A model generated the notes under the pieces. The model worked only from the letters and a program-made list of their open reading frames with translations, was not told the DNA's origin and did no database searches. The translations under genes were made by a program, and so were the position numbers. From assembly GCA_903927685.1 (NCBI GenBank), contig CAIYOB010001383.1:1-33276 (forward strand): a stretch of DNA of 33,276 bases, written 5' to 3'. Below are positions 32,905 to 33,276 of the stretch, piece by piece. The DNA comes from an uncultured Planctomycetaceae bacterium (lineage in GTDB: Bacteria; Planctomycetota; Planctomycetia; Pirellulales; Pirellulaceae). How positions within the stretch are numbered: position 1 is the first letter of the stretch; each line of letters opens with the position of its first letter.

Positions 32905-33276
32905 ATGAAATCATTTCGGCTTGATCGTGATTCAGTGGAAGAGGTCATCCAAGGGTGGCCGTTGTATCTCGTCATCGTCATTATCGGATCGGCAGTTGCG
33001 TGGTTCGCAACGACCTACCTCTGGGGGCGGATTTTGATTCCACTGTTATTCGGCGTTGCTCTTGGGCCACGGATTGTCGGACAGCTTCGGCAGAGGTATC
33101 CAACTGCAAAGCAATTGTGGTTGCTCTCCATTGGGATGGCGACCATGCTCGTAGGAGTAACAGCCAGAATGGCATTCCCATCTTGGCAGGGTATCGCATT
33201 CGATTTGCCTTGGCTCGCTGTCGCATTCTTCTCGATCCTTGCATTCGTTCTTGTCAATCGTGGGAATAAGGATGTC
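32905..33276 (+). CDS. Multi-spanning membrane protein, 3' end outside the window
   Basis: ATG 32905 opens 124 codons with no stop before the window ends. Four hydrophobic segments are visible: PLYLVIVIIGSAVAWFATTY, RILIPLLFGVALG, LWLLSIGMATMLVGVTA and LPWLAVAFFSILAFVLVN, separated by short basic loops (LRQRYPTAKQ). The ribosome site is weak (ACGAG). The gene follows the small membrane peptide by 21 bases and may be co-transcribed. No family recognised. Confidence 0.65.
   Translation, partial: MKSFRLDRDSVEEVIQGWPLYLVIVIIGSAVAWFATTYLWGRILIPLLFGVALGPRIVGQLRQRYPTAKQLWLLSIGMATMLVGVTARMAFPSWQGIAFDLPWLAVAFFSILAFVLVNRGNKDV

Overview
The window is GC-rich bacterial DNA, most likely from a planctomycete of the Pirellulales/Planctomycetia type. 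That placement is an inference from gene content: many exported glycoside hydrolases carrying LamG/concanavalin-like modules, a secreted protein with DUF3604 ends, Tat-exported polysaccharide enzymes, and large open intergenic spaces with short-period repeats. No 16S rRNA or marker phylogeny is available to confirm it.

Region 1 (1-5312) is ordinary chromosome. It holds an ammonium channel and its P-II regulator (amtB-glnK, + strand), a convergent exported flavodoxin, a type I methionine aminopeptidase, a convergent family 2 glycosyltransferase, and a tRNA-Gly(CCC) with a plausible promoter and a clear hairpin terminator.

Region 2 (5672-23580) is an 18 kb block of six genes, all on the - strand, and every product looks exported. 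In transcription order they are: a GH2-type enzyme with LamG strands inside its barrel, a GH32-type enzyme with an N-terminal LamG, a second GH2-type enzyme with an N-terminal LamG, a Tat-exported right-handed beta-helix (pectate-lyase-3-like) protein, an (alpha/alpha)6-barrel glycosidase with a C-terminal LamG, and a Tat-exported GH78-like alpha-L-rhamnosidase. Two junctions are ATGA start/stop overlaps, so at least parts are one operon. There is no SusC/SusD, sulfatase, transporter or regulator in the block. The mixture suggests debranching and cleavage of a heterogeneous rhamnose/galactose/fructose-containing glycan, but the substrate is unknown.

Region 3 (about 23.6-31.8 kb) looks like a gene graveyard among a few intact genes. 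Intact-looking genes are two exported alpha/beta hydrolases, a metallophosphoesterase, a secreted protein of unknown function and a GH5-like enzyme. Between them lie several remnants. The most striking keep both ends of a gene and have lost the middle: a carboxylesterase collapsed to 77 codons, a DUF3604 protein collapsed to 90 codons, and a Nudix hydrolase collapsed to about 30 codons. A frameshifted secreted protein, a frameshifted leader fragment and a ComM/YifB fragment are also present.

Region 4 (31833-33276) has 3-methyladenine DNA glycosylase I (tag) overlapping a GIY-YIG protein, a 37-residue membrane peptide and the start of a multi-spanning membrane protein that runs off the window.
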